Shown here piece by piece: positions 5,710 through 13,149 of a stretch of 13,149 bases of DNA. The stretch comes from Thermoplasmata archaeon (GTDB lineage: Archaea; Thermoplasmatota; Thermoplasmata; Lutacidiplasmatales; UBA184). The stretch spans positions 1-13,149 of the forward strand of contig JASHWY010000177.1 in assembly GCA_030043835.1 (NCBI GenBank). The letters are read 5' to 3'. The notes under the pieces were generated by a model, which worked only from the letters and a program-made list of their open reading frames with translations, ran no database searches and was not told where the DNA came from. The position numbers were made by a program, and so were the translations under genes. Every line of letters begins with the position of its first letter. Within the stretch, counting starts at the first letter, position 1.

Positions 5710-6363
5710 ATGGATCTCCGGCTCCACCGTCACGGCCGGTTCCGCCGGTGGCTCGGGCGCCGTCTCGGCGGGGACGAAGCGCTCGGGGACCGGGCGTGGC
5801 GACGGATCCTCCACGGCTTCGGCGCCGCCGCGCTCATCTACTACGTCCTCCCGACGAACTTCTTCCTCATCGCCCCCAAGGAGTGGGTCCTTCTGGGGCT
5901 TCTCGGCGCGGTGCTCCTCATCGAAGTCCTTCGGCATCTTTTGGGCGTCGAGCTCCCGACGATCCGGTCGTACGAGGCTCATCGGGTCGGAAGCTTTGCC
6001 CTCTACAGCATCGCGATCGTTGTCGCGCTCCTTCTCTTCCCCGAGCCGATCGGAGCCGCGGTGATCCTCGGGACCTCGCTCGTCGACCCCGTCGCCGGCG
6101 AGCTGCGGGCGAGCGTAACCCATCGCGCTCTCGCCCCGTGGGTCCCTCTGGCCTTCTACGCGGGGCTCGCCTTCGCGGGCCTTTGGGCGGTCGGGGGCTG
6201 GCCGGTCGTCGACTCCCTCGGTCTCGCCGCTCTCGCTGCGGTCCTCGCGATCGCCGTCGAGGGGCCGACGATCCGCTTCATCGACGACGACCTCGCGATG
6301 ATGCTCGTCCCGGCGGTCGCGCTCTATCTCGTCGCCGAGTTCGTGCTCCGTCTCGGAGCGTAG
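5710..6363 (+). CDS. Membrane protein resembling the dolichol/phytol kinase (SEC59/VTE5) family
   Basis: This 217-residue protein has an arginine-rich N-terminus (residues 1-33) followed by about six hydrophobic segments (roughly 36-56, 58-78, 95-123, 143-162, 167-185, 195-214). The order of polar landmarks resembles CTP-dependent polyprenol/phytol kinases and CDP-alcohol-forming relatives: R-x-LHGFGA before helix 1 (32-39), Y/E-A-H-R-x-G before a central helix pair, a D126-P-V-A-G segment where the family has GDAxA, and V-E-G (183-185) followed by D192-D193-D194-L-A near the last helix, where the family has DDNLTIP. The match is partial, so a role in phosphorylating an isoprenoid lipid alcohol is a reasoned guess. 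The ATG at 5710 is the natural start, with a TATA-like box upstream. Its 3' end converges on the KaiC-like gene with 7 bases between. Confidence 0.6.
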   Translation: MDLRLHRHGRFRRWLGRRLGGDEALGDRAWRRILHGFGAAALIYYVLPTNFFLIAPKEWVLLGLLGAVLLIEVLRHLLGVELPTIRSYEAHRVGSFALYSIAIVVALLLFPEPIGAAVILGTSLVDPVAGELRASVTHRALAPWVPLAFYAGLAFAGLWAVGGWPVVDSLGLAALAAVLAIAVEGPTIRFIDDDLAMMLVPAVALYLVAEFVLRLGA

Positions 6364-6370
6364 GTCCGCG

Positions 6371-7948
6371 TTAGACCACGGGCGTGAGCACCGCGAGCGG
6401 CAGGCCCTTCTCGGGGTCCGCGCTGATCGAGTAGATCGTCGTTCGGGGCCGGATCCCGTAGATGCACGGCGCGCTATCGATGTTGATGATCCGGAAGTAC
6501 GTGTCCATCATGTTCAAGATCTCGCTCGAGACGAGAAGCCCCGGCTTCAAGAGCCCGATCCCCAGGTTCCCGACGTGCTTCGTCCGGGAGACGCCCTGGA
6601 AGTACATCCGGATCGCGACCTGGTCGCCCATCAAGCTCTCGAAGGTGTCGAACGCCGTGTACTCCATGAACGGCTTACGGTCGGGGCCCGCGACGGCCTT
6701 CTCGGCCGAGACCATCGCTTTGATCGCCTCCTCGCGGTTGTAGCGGGCCATCGGGAGGATGTAGGGGTCTTCGGTCTCCTGCGCGGTGTAGTCGGCGATC
6801 CTCACGCGGGTGTCGAACTGGTTCGGGGAGATGTGCCGCACGAGGGCGTCCCGCAGCTTGTCCGGGGACTCGCCCGCTGCGAGGACCGCGATCATCCCCC
6901 GGCCTTGGCTCAAGAAGTTCAAGAACGTCGGCATGAAGAGCATGTAGTAGTCGTCGATTCCGACGTTCACGTCGACCTCGAAGGCGTTGAAGCTCCCACG
7001 GCGGAACCCTCCGCCCAAGAGGGTGTCGAAGTCCGGGATTCCTGTCGAGTAGTACCGCTCCGGGTCGGGGAACGGCTTCCAGGCCCCGGTGGTGGTGGGG
7101 ATTCCCCGGGGGCCCGTACCGAGGGCCGAGAACCGACCCCCGTCGAGCGTGACCGCGTAGCGGGCCTGCCCGATGTTCGTCGCACGGAGCTTTTCTAAGC
7201 GAACGTGGCGGACCCGACGCTCGTCGAGCTCCTCGCGCTGGATCGAGATGAGGCCGTCGACGAGGTACTCGATTCCGCCCGCCTCCGGCTTTTCTAAGAT
7301 CATCACGACCTCCGAGTTCGACCCCTCCACGAGGTCCTTCTGAAGCGCCATGACGAACTCTTCCATCTCGAGACCGTACTTGTGGGTCACCCCTTCGAGC
7401 GAGTCGATGACGAGGAGCGACTTCTCCGGAAGGTTCCTCTCGATCCGGTCGTAGACGTTCTCGACTTCCGGCATCGGGCTCCGCTTTAAGAGGGCCTGGA
7501 GGTGGGAGCGGTCGACGCGGGTCGGTGGGCCCCGTTCTTGTCCGAAGCTCCCCAGCACCTCGCGGCCGGCCCGGATCTTCCTCTGCTGGGACTCCGGAAG
7601 CTCGGGCTCCCGTCTCGAGCCGGCCGGAGCCACCGCGTCGAGGAACAGCTTGGCGGCGTCCAGGACCCGGGACCGCATCTCGGCCGTCTTGAGCCACGGG
7701 AATTGCCGGTAGAGGGCCTCGTCGCCGATGCGCGTCGAGAGGTAGTAGGAGCGGTTCGGCTGCCCGACGCGCTCGAGGAGCTCGAGGCCGAAGGTCGTCT
7801 TTCCGGTACCGGCACCGCCCTTGATGATGAGGGACCGGCCGCCCTTTCCGCTCAAGAACGCAACGACCTCGGGGGGGATTCCTCCCACGGTGCTCCCGTT
7901 GCTCGCGGTCACGGTACCTTCGGGGGAGGCGGTCGAACGGAGAAACAC
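6371..7948 (-). CDS. KaiC/GvpD-like RecA-superfamily ATPase with degenerate second domain
   Basis: This 525-residue protein is built of two RecA-like halves. The first has a Walker A GGAGTGKTT (44-52) and Walker B LLVIDSL (178-184). The second opens with the KaiC-type lead-in STGIPDFDTLLGGGFRRGSF (301-320), but the expected P-loop is replaced by EVDVNVGIDDYY (324-335), with no GKT, so only the first half should bind ATP in the usual way. The N-terminal half resembles the archaeal GvpD/KaiC/Rad55 group. Such proteins act as regulators or signalling ATPases; no gas-vesicle structural gene is nearby, so the name implies homology only. The frame opens with a GTG at 7948; GTGs at residues 13 and 21 are possible alternatives. 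It lies 88 bases downstream of alaS in the same direction and probably has its own promoter. Confidence 0.82.
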   Translation of the reverse strand: MFLRSTASPEGTVTASNGSTVGGIPPEVVAFLSGKGGRSLIIKGGAGTGKTTFGLELLERVGQPNRSYYLSTRIGDEALYRQFPWLKTAEMRSRVLDAAKLFLDAVAPAGSRREPELPESQQRKIRAGREVLGSFGQERGPPTRVDRSHLQALLKRSPMPEVENVYDRIERNLPEKSLLVIDSLEGVTHKYGLEMEEFVMALQKDLVEGSNSEVVMILEKPEAGGIEYLVDGLISIQREELDERRVRHVRLEKLRATNIGQARYAVTLDGGRFSALGTGPRGIPTTTGAWKPFPDPERYYSTGIPDFDTLLGGGFRRGSFNAFEVDVNVGIDDYYMLFMPTFLNFLSQGRGMIAVLAAGESPDKLRDALVRHISPNQFDTRVRIADYTAQETEDPYILPMARYNREEAIKAMVSAEKAVAGPDRKPFMEYTAFDTFESLMGDQVAIRMYFQGVSRTKHVGNLGIGLLKPGLLVSSEILNMMDTYFRIINIDSAPCIYGIRPRTTIYSISADPEKGLPLAVLTPVV

Positions 7949-8036
7949 GGATTCCGCCGTGCCATTATGAATCCCGGGCTATGATGGGCGCTATCGGAAA
8001 GTAAAGCTTTCGTCTCGTAGGCCGACCTCCTCCGCG
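7949..8036 (-). promoter_or_regulatory. alaS/KaiC-like intergenic region with AT-rich promoter candidates
   Basis: These 88 bases contain two AT-rich boxes on the minus strand: GCTTTACTTTCC (about 7998-8009) and TTCATAATGG (about 7963-7972). The first would allow a short leader before the GTG at 7948. The second would place transcription start near or just inside the annotated start, which would favour the internal GTG at 7912. Which is used cannot be decided from sequence. The stretch could also hold the 3' end of the alaS message; no clear oligo-T terminator is visible. Confidence 0.3.
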
Positions 8037-10595
8037 TCATCGCTTCGCGGCCCTACGGGCTTCCTTCGCCGCCGCGTTGAGCGCCGCCGCGAGCGCCGCC
8101 CCCGGCTCCCCTACCGCGGTGGCCGCGGCAGGGTTGCCGCCGCCCTTTCCTTCGAACGAGGGGCGGGCGGCTTCCACGAGCGCGCTCGCCGCCACACGGG
8201 CCGATGTCGACCCGACAAAGAGCGTCCCCCGACCGTCGCGTTCGCTCGCCAGCACCGCGACGTGGTTGGGCTCTTTCGTCAGGAGGCGAGAGAGCTCCAT
8301 AAGCCCATGCCGGTCGAGATCGGTGGAGGCGACGACGATCGTGACGGCGCCGACGCGTTGGGACGCCTCGGAGAGAAGCTTCGCTGCGGTCGCGCCCAAG
8401 TCCTCCCGCCGTCGGCCGCGGGACGCCCGGCGGCTCTCCTCGATCTCTTCGAGCAGCTTGTCGATCCCTTCGGGGAGCTTCGCAACGGGAACCCCGAGCC
8501 GGCGGGCTGCCTCGCGGAGGATCTCCTCGTGCTCCTCGCGCAGGTCGAGGGCCCGCTCGCCGCTCGCGAACGTAAGTCGCACCACACCGTCCTGAATGCG
8601 CTCCTCGTCGAGAATCGCGATGGCTCCGACCTCGCTCGTGTGCGTGCAGTGGGTCCCTCCGCACGCCTCCACGTCGAACCCCTCGATCTCGACGACCCGA
8701 AGCTCGCGGCCCGGGACCGCGCCCCCCTGGTACAGCGTGAAGCCAAAGCGACGCTCGGCCTCACCGCGCGACTCGAAGTAGCTTTTCACGGGACGGTCCT
8801 CGCGGACGATCTGATTGACGCGCCGCTCCACCTTGTGGAGCTCCTCTTTCGTCAAGGCCCGGTAGTGCGTCACGTCGATGCGAGCCGACTCGGTCCCCTT
8901 GTACGCGCCCGCCTGCCAGACGTGGGGTCCCAACTGCTCGCGGAGCGCCCCGTTGAGGAGATGGGTCGCCGTGTGGTGCTGCATCAACTGGGTTCGTCGT
9001 GCCGCATCGATCCGACCATGAACTCGGTCGCCGACCTGCCACGGGGCGTCGCGCTCGAGATGATGGAGGATGATCGGTCCCGTGCGCTCGACGTCAGTGA
9101 CTTCGAGATCCCCGAGGTTCCCTCGGTCGGTCGCCTGGCCCCCGCCCGTCGGATAGAAGTAGGTTCGATCGAGCGCGACGTACCGGCCCTTCGCCCACGC
9201 GACGTGGGCATCGAAGGCGACCGTGTACGGGTCGAGAAAATAGAGCGCCTCCGTGGCCGGGACACCCGCGGGAACCTCGGGAAGCCCCTCGGTCACCTCC
9301 ACGTAGTCGGTGGTCGGCTTCTCTCCCTCGTGCCGCGCGGCGACCTGCTTATAGAAGTCGGCCGGGATCGCGGGCCGGTGTTGGAGCTCCTCGACGGCGA
9401 GGTCCGGGGGAACCCCGAGCGAGTCGTACCACGTGAGGAGGTCTTCGACGGTCACGCGGCCCCCCGTCGCGCGGACCTTCTCGTCATAGCGACGGATCGT
9501 CTGGCGGGCCCGCTCGACCGCCTCGTGGAACCGGTCGATCTCGGCGCGGACGACCCGGTGGAGGTCCTCGCGGTTCTCCCCGATCTCGGGGAAGGTTCGG
9601 GCGAGCTCCCGCGACGAACGGTCGAGAATGGCGATAAGCTCCGGCGATTCCGGCGTCTTCTCCAGGATCCGTAACGCGCGGCGGAGGAGGAGGCGTGCGA
9701 AGTAACCGCCCTTGCTGTTCGACGGAACGATCCCGTCCGTGAGCATGAAGTTGAGCGCTCGAGCGTGGTCAAGGAGGATCGCGGTCTCGGTGGGAGGGAA
9801 CGTTCGACGCATCTCCTCGAACGTCTCCCCGAAGACGGCTTCGTACGCCGAGCGGGTTCCCTGGCTCGCCCAGGTGAACCGTTCGAGCCCATAGCCGGTG
9901 TCGACGACCGTGAGCGGCATCGGCTTGAGCGCGTCGCCGTCGCGGGTGTACTCCATGAACACGAGCGTCGCGAGCTCGAGACCGGCGGCCCCGACGCTGA
10001 GCGAGGGGCCGAGGTTCCCTCCCCCTTCCCAGACCTCCTCCTTGTAGGTGACCGTGAGGGGATCGAGGCCCAGGTCTTGGGTCAGGAGCTCGTGGCAGAG
10101 CTCCGTGCACCGGTCCTTGAAGTAGATCTCGTGGCCGGGCCGGTTGAACGCGTGGTGCGCCAGCATCTCGAACAGCGTGAAGTGACGACCGCTCCGCCCG
10201 ACCTCGTCGATGTCGTTGAACCGAAGGCACGGTTGGCTGATCGTGAGGGGGTTCGCGGGCGGAGGGATCGCGCCGCTCGTGACCCACGGCTGGAAATCGT
10301 AGACCGACGCCTGGACGAAGAAGACGTCGTTGCGCCATCGCGCGACCGTGGGATACCGGCGGATCCGGGCGTGCCCGCGGCGTTCGAAGAACCCGAGGTA
10401 GAGCTCGCGCATCGCGTCGAGCGAGTACGGACGCGCGAAGATCGGGTGGCCGATGAACCCATACTCGCGGCACGGTGCCTCCTGGCATCGATCGTGGTCG
10501 CCGAGAGCCCAGAACGCCGAGTGGCAGACGACGCAGCTGCGACGATGGAAGCCGGCCCGGTGAAAGAACGGGAGGTCGTACTCGGCCGCGTCCAT
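8037..10595 (-). CDS. alaS: Alanyl-tRNA synthetase, archaeal type
   Basis: This 852-residue class II synthetase charges tRNA-Ala and hydrolyses mischarged Ser/Gly-tRNA-Ala. The N-terminal segment with C21, C24, C37 and C42 (CVVC...DRCQEAPC...YGFIG) is characteristic of archaeal AlaRS. The aminoacylation core follows (about residues 55-480), including FFVQASVYDFQPWV, the motif-2 region around RFNDIDEVGRSGRHFTLFEM, and the VDTGYGLERFTW segment. The editing domain has the zinc HTATH (541-545) and the CGGTHCTHT segment (645-653). The C-terminal C-Ala domain has the glycine-rich FEGKGGGNPAAA (814-825). All expected parts are present. The ATG at 10595 has a canonical TATA-like box 28 bases upstream and no ribosome site, so the mRNA is probably leaderless. 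It is divergent from the MFS transporter. Confidence 0.97.
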   Translation of the reverse strand: MDAAEYDLPFFHRAGFHRRSCVVCHSAFWALGDHDRCQEAPCREYGFIGHPIFARPYSLDAMRELYLGFFERRGHARIRRYPTVARWRNDVFFVQASVYDFQPWVTSGAIPPPANPLTISQPCLRFNDIDEVGRSGRHFTLFEMLAHHAFNRPGHEIYFKDRCTELCHELLTQDLGLDPLTVTYKEEVWEGGGNLGPSLSVGAAGLELATLVFMEYTRDGDALKPMPLTVVDTGYGLERFTWASQGTRSAYEAVFGETFEEMRRTFPPTETAILLDHARALNFMLTDGIVPSNSKGGYFARLLLRRALRILEKTPESPELIAILDRSSRELARTFPEIGENREDLHRVVRAEIDRFHEAVERARQTIRRYDEKVRATGGRVTVEDLLTWYDSLGVPPDLAVEELQHRPAIPADFYKQVAARHEGEKPTTDYVEVTEGLPEVPAGVPATEALYFLDPYTVAFDAHVAWAKGRYVALDRTYFYPTGGGQATDRGNLGDLEVTDVERTGPIILHHLERDAPWQVGDRVHGRIDAARRTQLMQHHTATHLLNGALREQLGPHVWQAGAYKGTESARIDVTHYRALTKEELHKVERRVNQIVREDRPVKSYFESRGEAERRFGFTLYQGGAVPGRELRVVEIEGFDVEACGGTHCTHTSEVGAIAILDEERIQDGVVRLTFASGERALDLREEHEEILREAARRLGVPVAKLPEGIDKLLEEIEESRRASRGRRREDLGATAAKLLSEASQRVGAVTIVVASTDLDRHGLMELSRLLTKEPNHVAVLASERDGRGTLFVGSTSARVAASALVEAARPSFEGKGGGNPAAATAVGEPGAALAAALNAAAKEARRAAKR

Positions 10596-10616
10596 GGTCG
10601 GTCGCCGACGCCCAGC

Positions 10617-10632
10617 GGCGTTTAAACGGTTT
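10617..10632 (-). promoter_or_regulatory. TATA box of alaS within a perfect palindrome
   Basis: The 10-base palindrome CGTTTAAACG (10619-10628) is centred 28 bases before the alaS ATG, with an A-containing BRE-like AAACCG just upstream on the minus strand. This is the best archaeal promoter in the window. Being symmetric, it could also serve the divergent transporter gene, leaving a leader of roughly 45-50 bases. Confidence 0.65.
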
Positions 10633-10648
10633 GGGCGAATTGGGCTCG

Positions 10649-10673
10649 GGCTCGGCTTGGGGAGAGCCGGGCC
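10649..10673 (+). promoter_or_regulatory. Hairpin in the presumed 5' leader of the MFS gene
   Basis: GGCTCGGCT (10649-10657) pairs with AGCCGGGCC (10665-10673) to give 9 bp with one G-T wobble around a 7-base loop. It lies between the symmetric TATA-like palindrome and the GTG start of the transporter, so it would be in the leader RNA if that palindrome is the promoter. It may control expression or be incidental in GC-rich DNA. It is followed by no T run, so a terminator is unlikely. Confidence 0.35.
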
Positions 10674-10697
10674 GGACCACGAGGAACGGGCGGATCG

Positions 10698-11951
10698 GTG
10701 GCGAACGGGTCGGAGGTCGGCGGGCTCAGCCGTTCAGCGGTTCTGCGCGCGACGATCGTGTTGATCGCGCTGCGGGTCGTCTATGCATACAATTGGTTCG
10801 ACGTGGGCCCCGCGTTGACGCCGATTGGGGCGGCATTCTCGGTCGGACCGGCGGCGTTCGGCCTTCTCACCGGCCTATTCCTCGTAGGAGCCGGTCTGTT
10901 CCAGGTCCCCGCCGGCCACCTCGCGCGACGGTTCGGAACGAGGACCATCTCCATTGCCGGTGCGGGACTTCTCGCTCTCGGGGGCATCGCGAGCGGCCTC
11001 AGCCCCTCGTTCGCATGGCTGCTCATCTCCCGGCTCGCCGCCGGGGTGGGAGCGGCCCTCTTCTTCTCGCCGGCGATCGGTCTCGTCGGGAGCCTCTACC
11101 CGCCCGGGCGGCGGGGGCTTCCGGTCGGGACGTTCACCACGGCCTTTAGTCTCGGCTCCGCGCTGGGTGTCCTCGGAACCTCCCTTCTGATCCCGCCCAT
11201 CGGATGGAGGAATTCGCTGGTCCTCGGCGGCGCCGTCCTTGGGGTCCTCGCGCTCCTCGCCGTCGTGGCGATCCCCCGCCGCGCCGGCCGTCCCCCGGTG
11301 GAGCGGCCCGCACCGGGGCTTCCCGCCGCCTTGCGCTACCGTGGCGTCTGGGCGGTCGGATTCGCCTTCATCGGTCTCGAAGGGGCGTCGTTCGCGACCG
11401 GCCAATTCATCGTGCCGTGGGGCGAGGTCGTCAAAGGCTGGTCGCTCGCCCTCGCCGGCGCGGTGGGGACGATGTTCGTGCTGCCGAGCCTCTTTGGCGG
11501 TCCCGTCGGCGGGCCGATCGCCGAGCGGTTCAAGAACCACCGGACCCAGTTCGTCGTCGCGACCGTTCTCGGAGCGATCGTGCTCGCCGCGCTGCCGTTC
11601 GCCGGGCTCTACACGGCCGTCGCGATCGGCATCGTCTTCTCGTTCGCGTACGGCTTCATCTACGCGGTCATGTACGTGCTGCCGCACTTCTGGCGAGAGG
11701 TCCCGAGCACCGAGGTGCCCCTCGCGATCGGGCTCCTTAACTCGATCCAGCTTGCGGGCGGGGCCGTCGTGCTGTTCCTCTTCGGGGGAATCGTCGCGGC
11801 GACCTCGTACGCGGTCGGTTGGGAGGTCCTCGTACTCCTGATGCTGGTAACGTTGCTCGCCCTCGTCGCGCTTCCTGCGACCCCCCGCGCGGACGCGGTC
11901 GGTCGGCCGGGCGCGGCGGGGCCCGACCTTCCTTTAACGCCCGGCCGGTAG
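10698..11951 (+). CDS. Major facilitator superfamily transporter
   Basis: This 417-residue protein has about twelve hydrophobic helices in two halves separated by a charged loop (about residues 195-214, RRAGRPPVERP). The MFS motif A appears between helices 2 and 3 as GHLARRFGTRT (residues 73-83), with the usual acidic residue replaced by alanine; a similar GPIAERFKNHRT follows helix 8, as expected for the second half. Helix 1 contains the aromatic YAYNWFDVGPAL stretch. The substrate cannot be told from sequence; sugar-phosphate, nitrate and drug transporters share this layout. The start is a GTG at 10698 with no strong ribosome site (GAGG about 15 bases before). The gene is divergent from alaS. 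Its last 215 bases are antisense to the open frame of nth. Confidence 0.88.
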   Translation: MANGSEVGGLSRSAVLRATIVLIALRVVYAYNWFDVGPALTPIGAAFSVGPAAFGLLTGLFLVGAGLFQVPAGHLARRFGTRTISIAGAGLLALGGIASGLSPSFAWLLISRLAAGVGAALFFSPAIGLVGSLYPPGRRGLPVGTFTTAFSLGSALGVLGTSLLIPPIGWRNSLVLGGAVLGVLALLAVVAIPRRAGRPPVERPAPGLPAALRYRGVWAVGFAFIGLEGASFATGQFIVPWGEVVKGWSLALAGAVGTMFVLPSLFGGPVGGPIAERFKNHRTQFVVATVLGAIVLAALPFAGLYTAVAIGIVFSFAYGFIYAVMYVLPHFWREVPSTEVPLAIGLLNSIQLAGGAVVLFLFGGIVAATSYAVGWEVLVLLMLVTLLALVALPATPRADAVGRPGAAGPDLPLTPGR

Positions 11952-12594
11952 CGCACACCTCCTCGATCGGGCATTCCGGGCAACGAGGACCGATCGGGCG
12001 GCAGAGGTTCTGGCCGTGCTGGACCAGGAGCGGATTGAGCGGGATCCAGTAACGGCGGTCGACGATCGCTTGGAGCCTCGCCTCGGTCTCCTCGGGCGTG
12101 CGGGTCCGGACGACGCCGAGCCGGTTCGCGATCCGATGAACGTGGGTGTCGACCGGGATCGCGGGGATCCCGTAGCCGAAGACAAGGACGCAGTTCGCGG
12201 TCTTCGGTCCGACCCCCGGGAGGCTCCTCAGCGACGCAACGTCGTGCGGGACCACGCCCCCGAAACGATCCCGGATCGCCTGCGCGCACGCTCGGATCGT
12301 CCTCGCCTTCGTGCGATAGAAACCGGTCGCTCGGATGAGAGGCTCGATCTCGTTGGGGCTCGCCCGGGCGAGGCTCGACACGTCGGGGAAGCGAGCGAAG
12401 AGGCGAGCGCTCGCCGCGTCCGTGTTCGCGTCGCGGGTCCGCTGGGATAGAATCGTACCGATCAGGACCTGGAACGGGTTCTCGGCGTGGTCCCTCAGGT
12501 AGGGCCTTCTCCAGTCCCCGGTGTGATAGAAGGTCGACAGCCGGTCGAGGACAAGCTCCCAATCGAATGGGGCCCGCGCCGGTCGGGAGGTCAC
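11737..12594 (-). CDS. nth: Endonuclease III (DNA glycosylase/AP lyase) with run-on C-terminal tail
   Basis: This base-excision repair enzyme removes oxidised pyrimidines and cleaves at abasic sites. Of its 285 residues, about 1-218 are the Nth family: the helix-hairpin-helix LPGVGPKTA with catalytic Lys131 (125-133), VDTHVHRIANRLG (148-160) with catalytic Asp149, and the [4Fe-4S] loop C198-x6-C205-x2-C208-x5-C214 near the normal C-terminus. Family members end shortly after that last cysteine. Here the C214 codon ends at 11953, two bases before the opposite-strand MFS stop, and the frame runs on for 71 residues (215-285) rich in Arg, Pro and Gly, wholly antisense to the transporter. That tail has no family counterpart. 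The GTG start overlaps the folC stop by 4 bases (GTGA), so nth is the downstream gene of a folC-nth operon. Confidence 0.93.
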   Translation of the reverse strand: MTSRPARAPFDWELVLDRLSTFYHTGDWRRPYLRDHAENPFQVLIGTILSQRTRDANTDAASARLFARFPDVSSLARASPNEIEPLIRATGFYRTKARTIRACAQAIRDRFGGVVPHDVASLRSLPGVGPKTANCVLVFGYGIPAIPVDTHVHRIANRLGVVRTRTPEETEARLQAIVDRRYWIPLNPLLVQHGQNLCRPIGPRCPECPIEEVCATGRALKEGRAPPRPADRPRPRGGSQEARRGRATLPASGVRGPPNRPRTRSPRRFPRRGTARRPRPQAGSS

Positions 12595-13149
12595 GGTCTT
12601 CGTCCCGCCGGGGCCTTGACCGTCTCGATACCCGGGTCCGAGAGGTCGGGCTCGTCGCGACCCTCGCCCGCCTCCCTCAGGAGCTCTCCGATCAGGTAGT
12701 CGCTCCCGACGACGAGCGTGAAGCCGTCCGGGTGGGTCGCCGCGCGGGCGACACGCAGGCCCTGCTCGACCGAGGGCGCCTCCACGACGCGTGGGAACCG
12801 TCCGACGGCGGCGAGCCTCAGCTCGGACGGCCGGGCGCCTCGCTCGGAGCGGACGGGCACGACCACGATCGTCGTCGCGAGCGGGGAGAGGGCCTCCAGG
12901 ATCTCGCCGACGTTCTTCCCGCGCAGGATCCCGAAGACGATCGCGTTCCCAGCCGGGTCGGTGAGCGGGGAGATCTCCGCGAGGCTCTGGGCGACGGCGC
13001 GGGCGCTCTCGGGGGTGTGAGCGACGTCGTAGTAGAGCTCGGGGCGACGCTCGATCCGCTCGAGGCGACCGCGCCAGCGGACGTGAGAAAGCGCGCTGCG
13101 GACCTTCATGGGGTCGATGAAGAGTCCGGTCGCCTCGGCGAACCGCACG
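12591..13149 (-). CDS. folC: Folylpolyglutamate/dihydrofolate synthase, C-terminal part
   Basis: About 186 residues are in the window, ending at 12591; the N-terminal ATP-binding part lies beyond position 13149. FolC adds glutamate to (dihydro)folate. The segment VRWRGRLERIERRPELYYD followed by VAHTPESARAV matches the family's WPGR...DVAHNP block that starts the Mur-ligase-type C-terminal domain, with the usual Asn replaced by Thr. Further on, VFGILRGKNVGEIL corresponds to the VFG..DKD segment, and VVGSDYLIGELL near the end to the GS-x-Y-x-x-GE ending of FolC. The frame is open to the window edge, so the GTG near 13148 is not the real start. A Mur-ligase relative acting on another pterin cofactor is possible. 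Its stop overlaps the nth start by 4 bases. Confidence 0.88.
   Translation of the reverse strand, partial: VRFAEATGLFIDPMKVRSALSHVRWRGRLERIERRPELYYDVAHTPESARAVAQSLAEISPLTDPAGNAIVFGILRGKNVGEILEALSPLATTIVVVPVRSERGARPSELRLAAVGRFPRVVEAPSVEQGLRVARAATHPDGFTLVVGSDYLIGELLREAGEGRDEPDLSDPGIETVKAPAGRRP

Noticed and set aside
6371..7948. Gas-vesicle cluster or circadian clock suggested by GvpD/KaiC similarity
   Set aside because: No gvp structural genes and no kaiA/kaiB-like genes are nearby; the similarity is at the level of the ATPase superfamily.
8262..9674. Plus-strand open frame of 470 codons opposite alaS
   Set aside because: It is antisense to a full-length, well-conserved AlaRS; long shadow frames are expected at this GC content and it shows no recognisable domain.
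10875..11687. Minus-strand open frame of 270 codons opposite the MFS gene
   Set aside because: Its composition is Arg/Glu/Gly/Asp-rich, as expected from the antisense of a hydrophobic membrane protein in GC-rich DNA.
1..13149. CRISPR array, insertion sequence or rRNA
   Set aside because: No regularly spaced repeats, transposase-like frame or rRNA-like segment was seen on reading through both strands.

Overview
The window reads as a stretch of a GC-rich archaeal chromosome. The archaeal signs are: an archaeal-type alanyl-tRNA synthetase with an N-terminal four-cysteine segment, a stand-alone ATP-pyrophosphatase subunit of GMP synthase (split GuaA), a non-classical succinate dehydrogenase with a heterodisulfide-reductase-like CCG subunit, a KaiC/GvpD-type ATPase, and AT-rich TATA-like boxes about 26-28 bases upstream of several starts, as expected for leaderless archaeal transcripts. 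Many starts are GTG. A respiring member of the Thermoplasmatota would fit, but that placement is inference; no rRNA or other decisive marker is present.

Layout. Positions 1-2820 (+) hold a tightly overlapping operon: the end of sdhA, sdhB, a two-CCG-domain HdrB-like subunit (sdhE) and a RidA-superfamily protein that overlaps the end of sdhE. A TMEM175-type potassium channel gene follows (2857-3531, +). It ends 16 bases inside a convergent small zinc-ribbon gene (3516-3791, -). The stretch 3792-3937 has no gene; it contains a long inverted repeat and a tRNA-like 3' portion. Then, on the minus strand, come a small ribbon-helix-helix-like gene (3938-4156) and a purE-guaAb pair of purine genes joined by a 4-base overlap (4218-5623). 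The 86-base gap 5624-5709 is divergent. It leads on the plus strand to a membrane protein resembling dolichol/phytol kinases (5710-6363). Converging on it is a KaiC/GvpD-like ATPase whose second domain has lost its P-loop (6371-7948, -). alaS (8037-10595, -) lies upstream of that. A second divergent gap (10596-10697) carries a clear TATA-like palindrome and a hairpin and leads to an MFS transporter (10698-11951, +). The window closes with a minus-strand folC-nth operon, folC running off the end. The nth frame continues without a stop across 215 bases of the transporter's 3' end.

Functionally most of this is core metabolism: electron entry from succinate, GMP and IMP synthesis, alanine charging, base-excision repair and folate polyglutamylation. 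The points deserving attention are the E-type succinate dehydrogenase, the loss of key residues in the RidA and PurE homologues, the degenerate second domain of the KaiC-like ATPase, the odd 3792-3937 interval, and the nth/transporter overlap. I found no CRISPR array, insertion sequence, rRNA gene or complete tRNA gene, and no convincing sign of a new multi-gene system.
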